Numbered from the stretch's first letter, positions 8,116-17,019 are shown. The stretch: 64,000 nt of DNA from an uncultured Blautia sp. (GCA_934408705.1 CAKRVL010000002.1:6173-70172), one strand, 5' to 3'. Notes: generated by a model not told the origin, from the letters alone. Program-made: numbers and translations.

Positions 8116-9141
8116 ATGAAGAAGAGAGGTCATCTGCTGGCTTTACTGATAACAGCTGTGCTTGTTATTGAGCCCGTACAGCTGATATATGCAGAGTCTG
8201 CAGTGGATAATCTGATAGGAGCTGTTTCCCAGGAAACCGGAGCCGAGATAAGAGATGAGAATGAAAGTGCTCAGCCCAAGCTGGAACCTGGCTGGGTACC
8301 CGTGGAGAAGGGATACCAGTGGAGGCAGGAGGATGGTAGTTTCCTTCAGCAATCTGGGTGGATTACGATCCAGGGTAAGAAATATTATCTTCAGAAAGGC
8401 GGTATTCGTTATTTTGGATGGCAGACCTTTAAGCAGAAGAAACGCTATTATTTATCTAACGGTGTCCTTGCCAGGAAACGATGGGTAAAGGATAATGGAC
8501 ATTTTTACTATATACGTAAGAATGGTACGCCTGTACCAGCTGGCAGATGGTTGACAGTAAAAGGACGGAAATACTATATAGGCAAAAAGGGTTATCGTGT
8601 AACCGGTCTAAAGACTATCCGTAATAAGAAATATTATTTTAATCCCAAGGGTGTTTTGATCAGGAATAAAATGAGCTATAGGATTAAAGGCAAAGAGTAC
8701 GAGATCAATTCAGATGGTGTTGCAATAAGGGTTTCTTCTCTGAAAGCAGAATGTATGCGTAAGGCGAAAAAGTTTGTTGAAAAGCATACCTCCCCTAATA
8801 TGTCTAATAGTCAGAAGTTTAGAACCTGTTTTAACTATTTGATGGGATATACTGATTTTAAACCATGGATTAATCCTACAGATGCAGAGTTTAAGACTCA
8901 GACCTGGCCGTATCAGTCGGCAATCTATATGTTCGATAATAATCTTGCCGGAAGCTGTTATGGAGTTGCAAGTGCAGTAGCAGCATGTGCCAGGGTATTG
9001 GGCTATGAGCCTTACGTGATCGCCACTACAGGAGACCATGGATTCGTAATGATCGACGGCTTATATTATGATAACATGGGACCACTGTTTGGTGCTTCTA
9101 CACATTTCGCATATTCAGTGCGATCAAGGGTGAAGTTTTAA
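8116..9141 (+). CDS. Secreted wall-binding protein with transglutaminase-like domain
   Basis: The product of 341 residues has a signal peptide (lysine-rich start, hydrophobic core, IYA-ES cleavage). About five tandem repeats of the choline-binding/wall-binding type follow (Gly-Trp or Gly-x with KKYY and a Gly-rich turn), about residues 65-220. The C-terminus is a papain-like transglutaminase-like domain with candidate triad Cys281 (GSCYG), His308 (GDHGF) and Asp319 (YYDNMG). I chose ATG 8116, not the upstream 8086, because GAGGAG precedes it and the signal peptide starts there. It may crosslink or cleave amide bonds outside the cell; its substrate is unknown. It heads a run of four co-directional secreted-protein genes. 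Confidence 0.82.
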   Translation: MKKRGHLLALLITAVLVIEPVQLIYAESAVDNLIGAVSQETGAEIRDENESAQPKLEPGWVPVEKGYQWRQEDGSFLQQSGWITIQGKKYYLQKGGIRYFGWQTFKQKKRYYLSNGVLARKRWVKDNGHFYYIRKNGTPVPAGRWLTVKGRKYYIGKKGYRVTGLKTIRNKKYYFNPKGVLIRNKMSYRIKGKEYEINSDGVAIRVSSLKAECMRKAKKFVEKHTSPNMSNSQKFRTCFNYLMGYTDFKPWINPTDAEFKTQTWPYQSAIYMFDNNLAGSCYGVASAVAACARVLGYEPYVIATTGDHGFVMIDGLYYDNMGPLFGASTHFAYSVRSRVKF

Positions 9142-9194
9142 GGCAGCCTGTCTGCTTTAAAAAAATATAATATTTATAAAAGGAGAATCAGGAA

Positions 9195-9833
9195 ATGAGA
9201 AAATGGAAAAAATTACTTCTTCCAGCCATGTGTGCATTTATGCTCCAGATACCGGTAATTGCAAATGCCGAGTCTGTAGACAGTGGTAATAATGTGACAT
9301 CTGCTGTTGAAACTCCAGTTGTTACTCCTACACCAGCACTTCCGGATGGTATCGTAAAGAAAGGCTCCAAGACTTATTTTTATAAGAATGGCGTGATGCA
9401 GAAGAATTGCTGGAGTCCAGACAAAAAGCAGTATTTTGGTAAGAATGGCGTTGCTTACGCTGCACCGAAGGTATCTGGCTGTAAGAAGAATGTTGTAGTA
9501 AAAAAGATTGGAAAGAAATACTACGGATTTGACAGAAACGGCTTTAAAGTGAAAAAAGGTGTATATGCAGATGCCAAGGGTACTCCTTACTACTTTGACA
9601 AGAAGGGTGTCCGTGTTGCAAAGAAAAGTAACCAGCTGAAGGCGGCAAGCAAGTACATGGCAGATGGAGCAGTCCTTCGTAAGCTTCTTGGCAGGCCTTC
9701 CAAAACCAAAACACTTTCCAGCTGTATGACAGGTATCAGTAAAGATCTTAAACTAACCTATGCTAACATTTTCGTACAGCTTGGAAAGAAGACAACTGGC
9801 GGCGAAATCGTATACGGCGTTCAGGCACGATAA
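9195..9833 (+). CDS. Secreted wall-binding repeat protein, no transglutaminase triad
   Basis: The 212-residue protein has a signal peptide ending ANA-ES, a threonine/proline linker (VVTPTPALP), and several KTYFYKNG / KKYYGFDRNG wall-binding repeats. The C-terminal part of about 65 residues is unlike the transglutaminase domains of its neighbours. It includes a KLLGRPSKT...SSCM stretch that I cannot assign. An AGGAGA site lies 7 bases before the ATG. The gene is 53 bases after the previous stop and 20 before the next start, so co-expression is likely. It could be an accessory wall protein or a ligand-binding partner of the neighbouring enzymes. Confidence 0.78.
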   Translation: MRKWKKLLLPAMCAFMLQIPVIANAESVDSGNNVTSAVETPVVTPTPALPDGIVKKGSKTYFYKNGVMQKNCWSPDKKQYFGKNGVAYAAPKVSGCKKNVVVKKIGKKYYGFDRNGFKVKKGVYADAKGTPYYFDKKGVRVAKKSNQLKAASKYMADGAVLRKLLGRPSKTKTLSSCMTGISKDLKLTYANIFVQLGKKTTGGEIVYGVQAR

Positions 9834-9853
9834 AATATCAGGAGAAGATAAGT

Positions 9854-10588
9854 ATGAGAAAGTTTACTAAAACAATGGCAGCAGTGCTGTCCCTTACTAT
9901 GACACTTACAATGGTTACCCCTGTATTTGCAGAGGGCGAAACCAACACAACACCGGCGCAGACAACTGAGGTAGTTACCCCTACTCCAACTCCGGCTCAG
10001 CCTCCGAAGAATGGACTGTTTGTAAATGAGGGTAAAACCTATTGCTATAAGAACGGCAAGCTGGTTAAGAATAAATATGGCTATAAAGTCAAAAAGAATT
10101 ATTACCGCATCGACAAAAAAGGTGTTGCTACTTTAGTATCCACAGCAGAGGGATTGGCTGGTGCACGTCTTGACAAGTGCGGCGGAAATCTTAAGAAAGC
10201 TTTCAAGTGGAGTTCCACCAAGATTAAATACTGGGGCAGCGTAGGAAAGCCGAAAAAAGGTCAGAATCAGGTTGAATATTATGCAACCTACGGCTTTAAG
10301 AATGGTAAAGGTGACTGCTATGTTATGGCTGCAACATTCTGCATGATGGCGAAGGTAAAAGGGCTTAAAAATGTGAGATTCGTAAAAGGCTCCGTACCTC
10401 AGGCCAATGGAAAAAATGGTGCACACGCATGGTGTGAGATTAAATCAGGAAAGACTGTATATGTATATGATCCGAACTTTGCATATTCCTTCCGCAATAA
10501 TCCCAAAGCTCACAGCGGATACAAGTTTAAATATGGTACAAAGGGAACATACAAATATAATAAAAAGAAAACCAGAGTAAGCTTCTGA
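9854..10588 (+). CDS. Secreted wall-binding transglutaminase-like protein
   Basis: The 244-residue protein has a signal peptide ending VFA-EG and a VVTPTPTPAQPP linker nearly identical to that of the upstream protein. Two wall-binding repeats follow, then a transglutaminase-like domain. The triad is clear: Cys155 in GDCYVMAA, His191 in GAHAWCE and Asp206 in VYDPNF. The shared linker and repeats indicate duplication within the cluster. The enzyme would act at the cell surface on unknown acyl or amine substrates; a cysteine protease activity on the same fold is possible. Confidence 0.85.
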   Translation: MRKFTKTMAAVLSLTMTLTMVTPVFAEGETNTTPAQTTEVVTPTPTPAQPPKNGLFVNEGKTYCYKNGKLVKNKYGYKVKKNYYRIDKKGVATLVSTAEGLAGARLDKCGGNLKKAFKWSSTKIKYWGSVGKPKKGQNQVEYYATYGFKNGKGDCYVMAATFCMMAKVKGLKNVRFVKGSVPQANGKNGAHAWCEIKSGKTVYVYDPNFAYSFRNNPKAHSGYKFKYGTKGTYKYNKKKTRVSF

Positions 10589-10643
10589 ATTAATTAATTT
10601 TATCTGATTACGGAAAAGAAGGACATAAGGAGAAATAATTATC

Positions 10644-11417
10644 ATGAAGAAAAAATTATTAATGGCTTTATTAGCAGGAACATTAGCTGTAGCAGCTCCG
10701 GTAAGCTGTTTTGCCGCTGAGGAGAGCACAGAGAACTCAGATACAGCCGCAGGTGACGAAGCAGAGAAATCTGATGAAGCAGAGTCAGAAGACAAGGATG
10801 ATTCTTCGAAGAAAACGGATGAGTTAAAAACTGTCGGAGAAAAGAAAGAGGGATGTATTACATTCAAATTAAAAAACTCTACCTCCAGGAAAATCACAGG
10901 ACTTGCAATCAAGACTGCTGATGAGACAGAATTTCCTGAAAATATGATGGAAGCGGATGATTCTTTTGAATTAAAAGAAAAAAAGAGAATCTATTTTTCT
11001 TCTAAGGAAACAGAAGAGAATACAGAAGAGAATACAGACGAAACCGCAGAGGATAAAGCTCCTACATACGATATGCGTATTACCTTTGAGGATGGAACAA
11101 CAGCAGATGTTCACGGAATCGTTCTGGAGGATCTTCGAACACTTACGATACGTGAGAAGGACGGAATCGTGTATGGTACTTATAAGCTGAAAAGCACAAA
11201 AGAAAAGAAGACTACCTACGATACTGAGAAAGCAATTGCAGATCAAGCTGCAGCAGATGCAGCAGCGGCACAGGCAGCAGCTTCTCAGCCAGCTGAATCT
11301 TATGACAGCAATGATTATTCCTACGACTATAGTGGAGAAGATTACAGCGGTGGTGATGACTACAGTGGTGGTGACGATGGCGGAGATGGCTGTCTAGACG
11401 ATGGACTTTTAAATTAA
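10644..11417 (+). CDS. Secreted acidic protein with Gly-Asp-Tyr-rich tail
   Basis: I do not recognise the family. The 257-residue product has a signal peptide ending CFA-AEE and an acidic Ser/Glu/Asp linker of about 45 residues. A compact beta-rich domain follows (about residues 70-195: KEGCITFKLKN ... DMRITFEDGTTADVHGI) that looks like an Ig-like or C2-like sandwich, with an internal ETEENTEENTDET insertion. Then come an alanine-rich helix and a low-complexity tail of YSGGDD repeats ending GCLDDGLLN. No wall-binding repeat is present. The gene is last in the secreted cluster, and a promoter for the next operon overlaps its stop. Confidence 0.7.
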   Translation: MKKKLLMALLAGTLAVAAPVSCFAAEESTENSDTAAGDEAEKSDEAESEDKDDSSKKTDELKTVGEKKEGCITFKLKNSTSRKITGLAIKTADETEFPENMMEADDSFELKEKKRIYFSSKETEENTEENTDETAEDKAPTYDMRITFEDGTTADVHGIVLEDLRTLTIREKDGIVYGTYKLKSTKEKKTTYDTEKAIADQAAADAAAAQAAASQPAESYDSNDYSYDYSGEDYSGGDDYSGGDDGGDGCLDDGLLN

Positions 11418-11430
11418 ACTTTCATATAGT
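11402..11430 (+). promoter_or_regulatory. Candidate sigma-A promoter for the dlt-like operon
   Basis: TGGACT and TATAGT are spaced by 17 bases. The element overlaps the end of the preceding coding region. Transcription would begin near 11437. Confidence 0.5.
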
Positions 11431-11534
11431 GATGTTGCCGGTAGGCGACGTATACGTTTAGAAACTATATACAGGACAGGGCTCTTGCACTGAGAAAAGC
11501 AGTGGGGAGCTCTTGTCCGATTTAGGAGAAAAAT
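11431..11534 (+). promoter_or_regulatory. Structured leader of the dlt-like operon
   Basis: Two hairpins can be drawn. GTTGCC/GGCGAC (11434-11449) is closed by GGTA. The longer one (11474-11518) has three helices, GGACA/TGTCC, GCTC/GAGC and CACTG/CAGTG, separated by two small internal loops and capped by AGAAAAG. No poly-T follows, so it is not a plain terminator. An AGGAG site follows immediately. I could not match it to a riboswitch class I know. Confidence 0.45.
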
Positions 11535-13046
11535 ATGTCGTTAGTATCTAACCTGTTTTTACTTTTTGTGGTGGCAAGTGTATTGGTCTACTATATAGTG
11601 CCCCATAAATTTCAGTGGATCGTTCTTCTTATTTTCAGTTATATCTATTACATAGCAGGTGGTCCACGTTATGTTGTCTTCATTCTTTTTTCCACCCTTG
11701 TCACCTGGCTGATGGCTCTTCTTATCGAAAAAACAGAAGTAAAAGGAAATCATAAGAGTGCCAGGAAACTTCTGATTCTTGGTCTGATTCTTAATTTTGG
11801 TATGCTTGGAATCGTCAAGTACACCAACTTTGCAGTAGAAAATATCAATGCATTGCTTCATTTGAATCTGAGAGGGATACAGCTATTGCTTCCCCTTGGA
11901 ATTTCCTTTTATACATTCCAGTCCTCAGGCTATCTTCTTGATGTATACTGGAAAAGATGCAAGGCAGAGAGACAGCCACTGAAATATGCATTATTCGTAT
12001 CTTTTTTTCCTCAGATTCTGCAGGGACCTATCGGCAGATATAGCCGTCTGGCAGATCAGCTTTATGCTGAACACAGGTTTGAGGGAAGTAATATAATCAG
12101 AGGTTTTGAGAGAATTCTCTGGGGCTTTTTTAAGAAAATGATCCTGGCAGACTGGGCCGCTGTTTTTGCAGATGCCATTTTTGAAGATCCGGCAAAGTAT
12201 AACGGGGTGGCACTTCTTGGAGTTTTGTTTTATACGATCCAGCTTTACGCAGATTTCTCTGGAGGAATGGATGTTGTGATCGGTATTGCATCTATGTTTG
12301 GAATTGAATTGGATGAAAACTTTAAGCGCCCATTTTTTGCTGTATCTATCACGGATTTCTGGCATCGCTGGCATATCACTCTTGGAACTTGGATGAAGGA
12401 TTATGTTTTTTATCCGGTGACATTATCCGGCTGGATGGGTAAATTTGGAAAATGGGGCAAAAAGGTGTTTGGCAAGAAAATTGGCCGCACCCTTCCTATT
12501 TGCGTGGCTAATCTGATCGTATTCTTTGTTGTAGGTGTATGGCATGGCGCTGCATGGAAATATATTGTATACGGTATGTATAATGGTATTATCATTGCTT
12601 TCAGCGGACTTATGGCAGAGAATTACCGTAAATGGAAAAAGAAGCTTCACATTTCCGGCAAGGAAACCTGGTATTATCTGTTCACTGTAATCCGTACTTT
12701 TGTATTGGTCGTGATTAGTATGTACTTTGACAGGGCAGACAGCGTTAGACAGGCATTTCATATGATGAAGCAGTCTGTCACACAATTTGCTCCTGCTCAG
12801 CTGCTTTTGATTCCGGCAGGTAAACAGGGGACTTCTTTTACTCCATATGCGCTTGTGATCATAGCTGTTGGCTGTGTGATATTATTTGTGATAAGTGTCC
12901 TTCAGGAACGTGGCGTGAAGATTCGGGAATCTCTTGCCAGGCTTCCTCTTCCTGTTACAGTTGCCATTTATTTCTGCATGCTGGTATCCATAGGTTTGTT
13001 CGGTTCCACAGCAGTAGCGAGAGGTTTTATTTATGCACAATTTTAA
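11535..13046 (+). CDS. MBOAT-family O-acyltransferase (DltB-like)
   Basis: A 503-residue polytopic membrane protein of the membrane-bound O-acyltransferase family, as in DltB and alginate acetyltransferase AlgI. The signature GVWHG contains the family catalytic histidine, His337, and the DFWHRWHITLGTWMKDY segment is typical. It would move an acyl or aminoacyl group from a carrier-protein thioester across the membrane to an envelope acceptor. It is the first of five genes with overlaps or no gaps, all needed for a complete dlt-like pathway. Whether it accepts D-alanine cannot be told from sequence; the decarboxylase in the operon argues for another group. An O-acetyltransferase role is the main alternative. 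Confidence 0.9.
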   Translation: MSLVSNLFLLFVVASVLVYYIVPHKFQWIVLLIFSYIYYIAGGPRYVVFILFSTLVTWLMALLIEKTEVKGNHKSARKLLILGLILNFGMLGIVKYTNFAVENINALLHLNLRGIQLLLPLGISFYTFQSSGYLLDVYWKRCKAERQPLKYALFVSFFPQILQGPIGRYSRLADQLYAEHRFEGSNIIRGFERILWGFFKKMILADWAAVFADAIFEDPAKYNGVALLGVLFYTIQLYADFSGGMDVVIGIASMFGIELDENFKRPFFAVSITDFWHRWHITLGTWMKDYVFYPVTLSGWMGKFGKWGKKVFGKKIGRTLPICVANLIVFFVVGVWHGAAWKYIVYGMYNGIIIAFSGLMAENYRKWKKKLHISGKETWYYLFTVIRTFVLVVISMYFDRADSVRQAFHMMKQSVTQFAPAQLLLIPAGKQGTSFTPYALVIIAVGCVILFVISVLQERGVKIRESLARLPLPVTVAIYFCMLVSIGLFGSTAVARGFIYAQF

Positions 13047-14007
13047 GAAGATTATAAAAACAATAATAGTGGTTGCTGTGTGTGTGACGCTTCTTGCTGG
13101 ATTGGATATGGCTCTTTATCCTTGTACCTTTATGAGAAATGACATTCATGCAGTGGTAAGTAACCAATATGATGACATTATTCTTGGAACATCCCATGGA
13201 ATGACAGATATTGATCCGGCAGTGATGGAGGAAATCACAGGCAGAAGCGGTCATAATGTATGTGTAGGGGGAGAATATGGAATTGATGCCTATTATATTG
13301 CCAGACTGATTGCAGAGAAACAGAAGCCTGCAAGAATTATTTACGAAATAGATCCGGGATATTTTGTTTCTGAGAAAGAAGAGGGAAATAATTATCTTTT
13401 ATTTTATCATGAGTTTCCATTTTCAAAAGCTAAGGTTGAATACTTCTGGAATTCTATTGCGAAATGCAATTTCCGTACTGTTTTGTTCCCCTGGTATGAG
13501 TATTCTCTTGGATATGAGCTTAGTAAGGTGAAAGAAACCTTCACTCAGAAATGGAATAAGGATTACGATATTGCCCATCTGAAAAGTGATACCCAGGAAT
13601 ACCACGAAAGCGGTCTTATTGAGAGATATCCGGTGGATACTACCAAGCTGAAAATGAAGGATTTGAAGCTCTTTGAGGAGAAACTGGTAAACCCTCAGAA
13701 TATGGAATATCTTGGACGGCTGATTGATTTTTGCAAGGAAAATGATATCCAGTTTGTCGCAGTAACTACGCCGATTCCTATTAATACCTTACAGGCATAT
13801 AGTGATAACTATAATGCTGCATGGAAATACTTTGGACAGTATTTTGATGAGCATGAAGTAACATACCTGAACTTTAATACCCAGTATTTTAAGGCATTTT
13901 CTCATGACCTTTCAGACTATACGGATTTTGATGGTCATATGAACGGAAATGCTGCAGAGGAGTATTCTAAGGTTCTGGCTAATATTCTGAAAGGAGAGGG
14001 TGTATGA
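13033..14007 (+). CDS. SGNH/DltD-like envelope acyl-transfer protein
   Basis: The 324-residue protein has one N-terminal membrane segment (residues 6-27) and an extracytoplasmic SGNH-hydrolase-like domain. The nucleophile motif is GTSHG with Ser54, and the acid/base pair near the C-terminus is Asp300-Gly-His302 in TDFDGHMN. This layout matches DltD and the partners of MBOAT acetyltransferases. It likely passes the acyl group received through the MBOAT protein to the final polymer. It overlaps the MBOAT gene by 14 bases and the ligase gene by ATGA. Confidence 0.82.
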   Translation: MHNFKKIIKTIIVVAVCVTLLAGLDMALYPCTFMRNDIHAVVSNQYDDIILGTSHGMTDIDPAVMEEITGRSGHNVCVGGEYGIDAYYIARLIAEKQKPARIIYEIDPGYFVSEKEEGNNYLLFYHEFPFSKAKVEYFWNSIAKCNFRTVLFPWYEYSLGYELSKVKETFTQKWNKDYDIAHLKSDTQEYHESGLIERYPVDTTKLKMKDLKLFEEKLVNPQNMEYLGRLIDFCKENDIQFVAVTTPIPINTLQAYSDNYNAAWKYFGQYFDEHEVTYLNFNTQYFKAFSHDLSDYTDFDGHMNGNAAEEYSKVLANILKGEGV

Positions 14008-15521
14008 TAACAAGTATTTTGGAATATCTTGAAAGTTCTGCTTCCAGATATCCGGACAAAACAGCATTTGCAGATCTTGACGCTGCATGTACATTTGAGG
14101 AATTACGCCTCCGGGCAAGAAGAGTGGGAACTGCCCTTGCAGAACATTTTGCTCCGAGAAATCCGGTGCCGGTTTTTATGGAAAAAAGTGTGGATACCAT
14201 AGGTGTGTTTATGGGGGCTGTTTATGCTGGATGTTTCTATGTGCTCCTTGATACTAAGCAGCCGGCTGCAAGAATTTCGCAGATTCTGGATATTCTTGAC
14301 AGTAATGTGATTGTTACTTCCAGTAAGTATCAGAAGGATTTGGAAAAACTGGAATTCAAGGGAACAATTCTTCTTACTGAGGAACTGGAAAAAACACCAG
14401 AAGACAGTTTTATTCTGAAGAGTATTCGAGATCAGGCATTAGATACAGATCCGCTTTACGGCATTTTTACATCGGGATCCACAGGAGTTCCCAAGGGTGT
14501 TGTTGTGGGGCATCGTTCTGTAATTGATTTTATTGACTGCTTTACAGAGCTGTTTCATATTACAGGCGAAGATGTAATGGGAAATCAGGCACCATGGGAC
14601 TTTGATGTTTCTGTAAAGGATATTTATTCAGGCCTGAAAACCGGGGCGACTGTGCAGATCATTCCCAAACAGTATTTCTCTATTCCTAAGAATCTTCTTG
14701 ATTTTCTGGTTGAGAGAGAGGTTACCACGATTGTATGGGCTGTATCTGCTATGTGCATTATCAGTACCTTGAATGGTTTTACCTATAAGGTGCCGGACAA
14801 GATTAAGAAGGTTTTGTTCTCTGGAGAGGTTATGCCTATTAAGCATCTTAATATCTGGAGAAAATATCTTCCAGATACTATGTTTGTAAATATTTATGGC
14901 CCTACAGAGATTACCTGTAATTGTACATATTATATTGTTGACAGAGACTTTGAACCGGGAGATGTACTTCCAATGGGAAAAGCCTTTCCTAACGAAAAGG
15001 TATTTCTTCTGGATGAAGAGAATCATCTGGTTACAGAAAAGGGGATAAACGGTGAGATTTGTGTGGCAGGTAGTGCGCTTGCACTTGGCTATTACAGGAA
15101 TCCAGAACAGACGAAGAAGGCATTTGTCCAGAATCCTCTGAATGACAGATATCTGGAGCCCATTTACCGTACAGGAGACCTTGCTTTCTATAATGAAAAT
15201 GGGGAACTTTGCTTCGCTACACGTAAGGACTTCCAGATCAAGCATATGGGACATAGAATTGAGCTTGGTGAGATTGAGACAGCAATGGATAAGGTTCCTG
15301 AGATTCGCAGAAGTCTGTGTATTTACGATCAGGCAAAAAATAAAATCGTTGCTTTTTATGAGGGTGATATCGAACGTAAGCAGCTGTCACGTTCCCTTGT
15401 GAAATATGTACCAAACTTTATGGTGCCGAATGTATTTGTCCAAGTGGATACCATGCCTCTTACAAAGAATGGTAAGATTGACAGGAAAGAGCTGACAGCC
15501 AGATATCAGGAGGGAAGATAA
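14004..15521 (+). CDS. DltA-like amino acid:carrier protein ligase
   Basis: A 505-residue stand-alone adenylation enzyme of the DltA/nonribosomal type. Core motifs are in order: the P-loop-like TSGSTGVPKG near 156-165, IYGPTE near 298-303, YRTGD near 391-395 and the catalytic Lys491 in TKNGKIDRKEL. It would activate an amino acid with ATP and load it on the carrier encoded at 16726. Length and layout match DltA (about 500 residues), but specificity cannot be read safely, and the neighbouring decarboxylase suggests a substrate other than D-alanine. It is flanked by an ATGA overlap upstream and zero spacing downstream. Confidence 0.85.
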   Translation: MITSILEYLESSASRYPDKTAFADLDAACTFEELRLRARRVGTALAEHFAPRNPVPVFMEKSVDTIGVFMGAVYAGCFYVLLDTKQPAARISQILDILDSNVIVTSSKYQKDLEKLEFKGTILLTEELEKTPEDSFILKSIRDQALDTDPLYGIFTSGSTGVPKGVVVGHRSVIDFIDCFTELFHITGEDVMGNQAPWDFDVSVKDIYSGLKTGATVQIIPKQYFSIPKNLLDFLVEREVTTIVWAVSAMCIISTLNGFTYKVPDKIKKVLFSGEVMPIKHLNIWRKYLPDTMFVNIYGPTEITCNCTYYIVDRDFEPGDVLPMGKAFPNEKVFLLDEENHLVTEKGINGEICVAGSALALGYYRNPEQTKKAFVQNPLNDRYLEPIYRTGDLAFYNENGELCFATRKDFQIKHMGHRIELGEIETAMDKVPEIRRSLCIYDQAKNKIVAFYEGDIERKQLSRSLVKYVPNFMVPNVFVQVDTMPLTKNGKIDRKELTARYQEGR

Positions 15522-16742
15522 ATGGCGGATTATAATTTTTTGCAGAAATTTATTGAAGATAAGAATCCTACGCCTTCCTATGTATTTGATCTGGATGCTT
15601 TGGCTGTACATGTAAATAAGATTAAGGAGCTGCTTACAGGAAAAGCAAGAGTCTGCTATGCCATGAAGGCCAATCCTTTTCTTACAAGACCAATGATGAA
15701 GCATGTGGATTTTTTCGAAGTATGCTCTCCTGGAGAATTTCGCATTTGTGAGCGTGTCTCTGTTCCAATGGAGAAAATCGTGCTTTCAGGTGTATATAAA
15801 AATCCTTCTGACATCCGATATGTACTTGAAACATATGCTGGAAAGGGCGTATATACAGTTGAGTCTCTGGAGCATCTGAAGCATTTGCAGAGGATCGCAG
15901 GAGAATTGGGGCAGACTATTGATGTGCTGATCCGTGTGACCAGTGGTAATCAGTTTGGTGTGGATGAAGAAGATATTCGCAAGATTATTTCCAGGAGACA
16001 GGAGTATACTGCACTTCACATTCTGGGACTTCAGTTCTATTCAGGTACTCAGAAGAAAAATCTTTCCCAGATGGAAAAGGAGCTTCAGAGTCTGGATGCC
16101 TTTCTGGGAGAACTTAAGAAGGATTATGGGTATCAGGCAGAGGAGCTTGAGTACGGACCGGGATTGTTTGCATCTTATTTTGTGAAGGATAAGGAAGAGT
16201 CTGTTGAGGAACTTCTGGGTGGATTTGGAAGGCTTCTGGATAATCTTACCTTTGGGGGAAATGTAATACTGGAGATGGGGCGGTATCTTACCTATCTGTG
16301 TGGTTATTATATTACTTCTATCGTGGATATGAAGGTGAATCATGGTCAGAATTATGCTATTGTGGATGGTGGTATTAATCATCTGAATTATTATGGCCAG
16401 GCAATGGCTATGAAGCTGCCTCATTGCACACAGACTGATAATACGGGAAATATACGTACAGAGGGTGATGAGGAACAGTGGAATTTATGCGGTTCTCTTT
16501 GTACTGTAAGTGATGTGATCGTAAAGCTTTTTCCATTGAAAAAACCACAGATTAGTGATATGCTCATATTTGAACGTGTAGGTGCATATTCCGTGACAGA
16601 GGGAATTTATTTATTTTTAAGCAGACCGATGCCAAGAATTTATTTCTGGCATAAGGGAAGTCTTACTTTGGTTCGGGAGGCATTGCACACAGATGAATTT
16701 AATTCGGAAAGAGAGGAAATGAAAAATGGACAAATTAATTGA
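15522..16742 (+). CDS. PLP-dependent decarboxylase, DAP/ornithine decarboxylase fold
   Basis: The 406-residue protein is a fold-type III PLP enzyme. Lys49 in YAMKANP is the cofactor lysine. The LEMGRYL segment matches the phosphate-binding EPGR region, and CTVSD (Cys327 to Asp331) matches the cross-subunit catalytic motif of DAP and ornithine decarboxylases. That motif argues for decarboxylation rather than racemisation. The relatives I recall in carrier-protein contexts act on carrier-bound or free amino acids, for example BtrK in butirosin synthesis. It starts on the base after the ligase stop and overlaps the carrier gene by 17 bases. This is an unusual member for a dlt operon; a lysine or DAP-biosynthetic role is less likely here. 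Confidence 0.85.
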   Translation: MADYNFLQKFIEDKNPTPSYVFDLDALAVHVNKIKELLTGKARVCYAMKANPFLTRPMMKHVDFFEVCSPGEFRICERVSVPMEKIVLSGVYKNPSDIRYVLETYAGKGVYTVESLEHLKHLQRIAGELGQTIDVLIRVTSGNQFGVDEEDIRKIISRRQEYTALHILGLQFYSGTQKKNLSQMEKELQSLDAFLGELKKDYGYQAEELEYGPGLFASYFVKDKEESVEELLGGFGRLLDNLTFGGNVILEMGRYLTYLCGYYITSIVDMKVNHGQNYAIVDGGINHLNYYGQAMAMKLPHCTQTDNTGNIRTEGDEEQWNLCGSLCTVSDVIVKLFPLKKPQISDMLIFERVGAYSVTEGIYLFLSRPMPRIYFWHKGSLTLVREALHTDEFNSEREEMKNGQIN

Positions 16743-16950
16743 AATTCTTGAGGAGATCCAGCCAGATGCGGATTATGAAACCTGTGAGACACTGATCGAT
16801 GATGGATTTCTTGATTCCTTCGCAATTTTATCTATTGTCAGCGAGCTTCAGGACGAGTTTGACATCACTATTACACCGGCCGATATCGTACCGGAGAACT
16901 TTAACTCAGCAGCAGCTCTTTGGGAGATGGTTTGTCGCCTGAAAGGTTGA
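16726..16950 (+). CDS. Acyl/aminoacyl carrier protein (DltC-like)
   Basis: A 74-residue acidic helical protein with the phosphopantetheine site Ser31 in DGFLDSFAI. It is the presumed carrier for the ligase product and donor for the MBOAT protein. It overlaps the decarboxylase gene and is the last gene before a strong bidirectional terminator. The Asp-Ser followed by Phe, rather than the DSL of fatty-acid carriers, is DltC-like. Confidence 0.88.
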   Translation: MDKLIEILEEIQPDADYETCETLIDDGFLDSFAILSIVSELQDEFDITITPADIVPENFNSAAALWEMVCRLKG

Positions 16951-16962
16951 TTGTCGGAAGGG

Positions 16963-17007
16963 AAAAATCCCCCACCGGAATATTGGTTTCCGGCAGGGGA
17001 TTTTTTT
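16963..17007. terminator. Bidirectional terminator between dlt-like operon and purine permease
   Basis: AAAAATCCCC pairs with GGGGATTTTT and an inner CCGGAA with TTCCGG, with small mismatches. A and T tracts flank both sides, so it can serve both converging genes. Confidence 0.92.
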
Positions 17008-17019
17008 GTTTGTATTGTA

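Noticed and set aside
11431-11520. c-di-GMP, ZTP or T-box riboswitch in the dlt-like leader
   Set aside because: GCCGGTAGGC looked suggestive, but the order of conserved blocks does not fit any of these classes.
15522-16742. Second alanine racemase supplying D-alanine to the dlt-like operon
   Set aside because: The CTVSD decarboxylase motif is present and the racemase tyrosine segment seen in alr is not.
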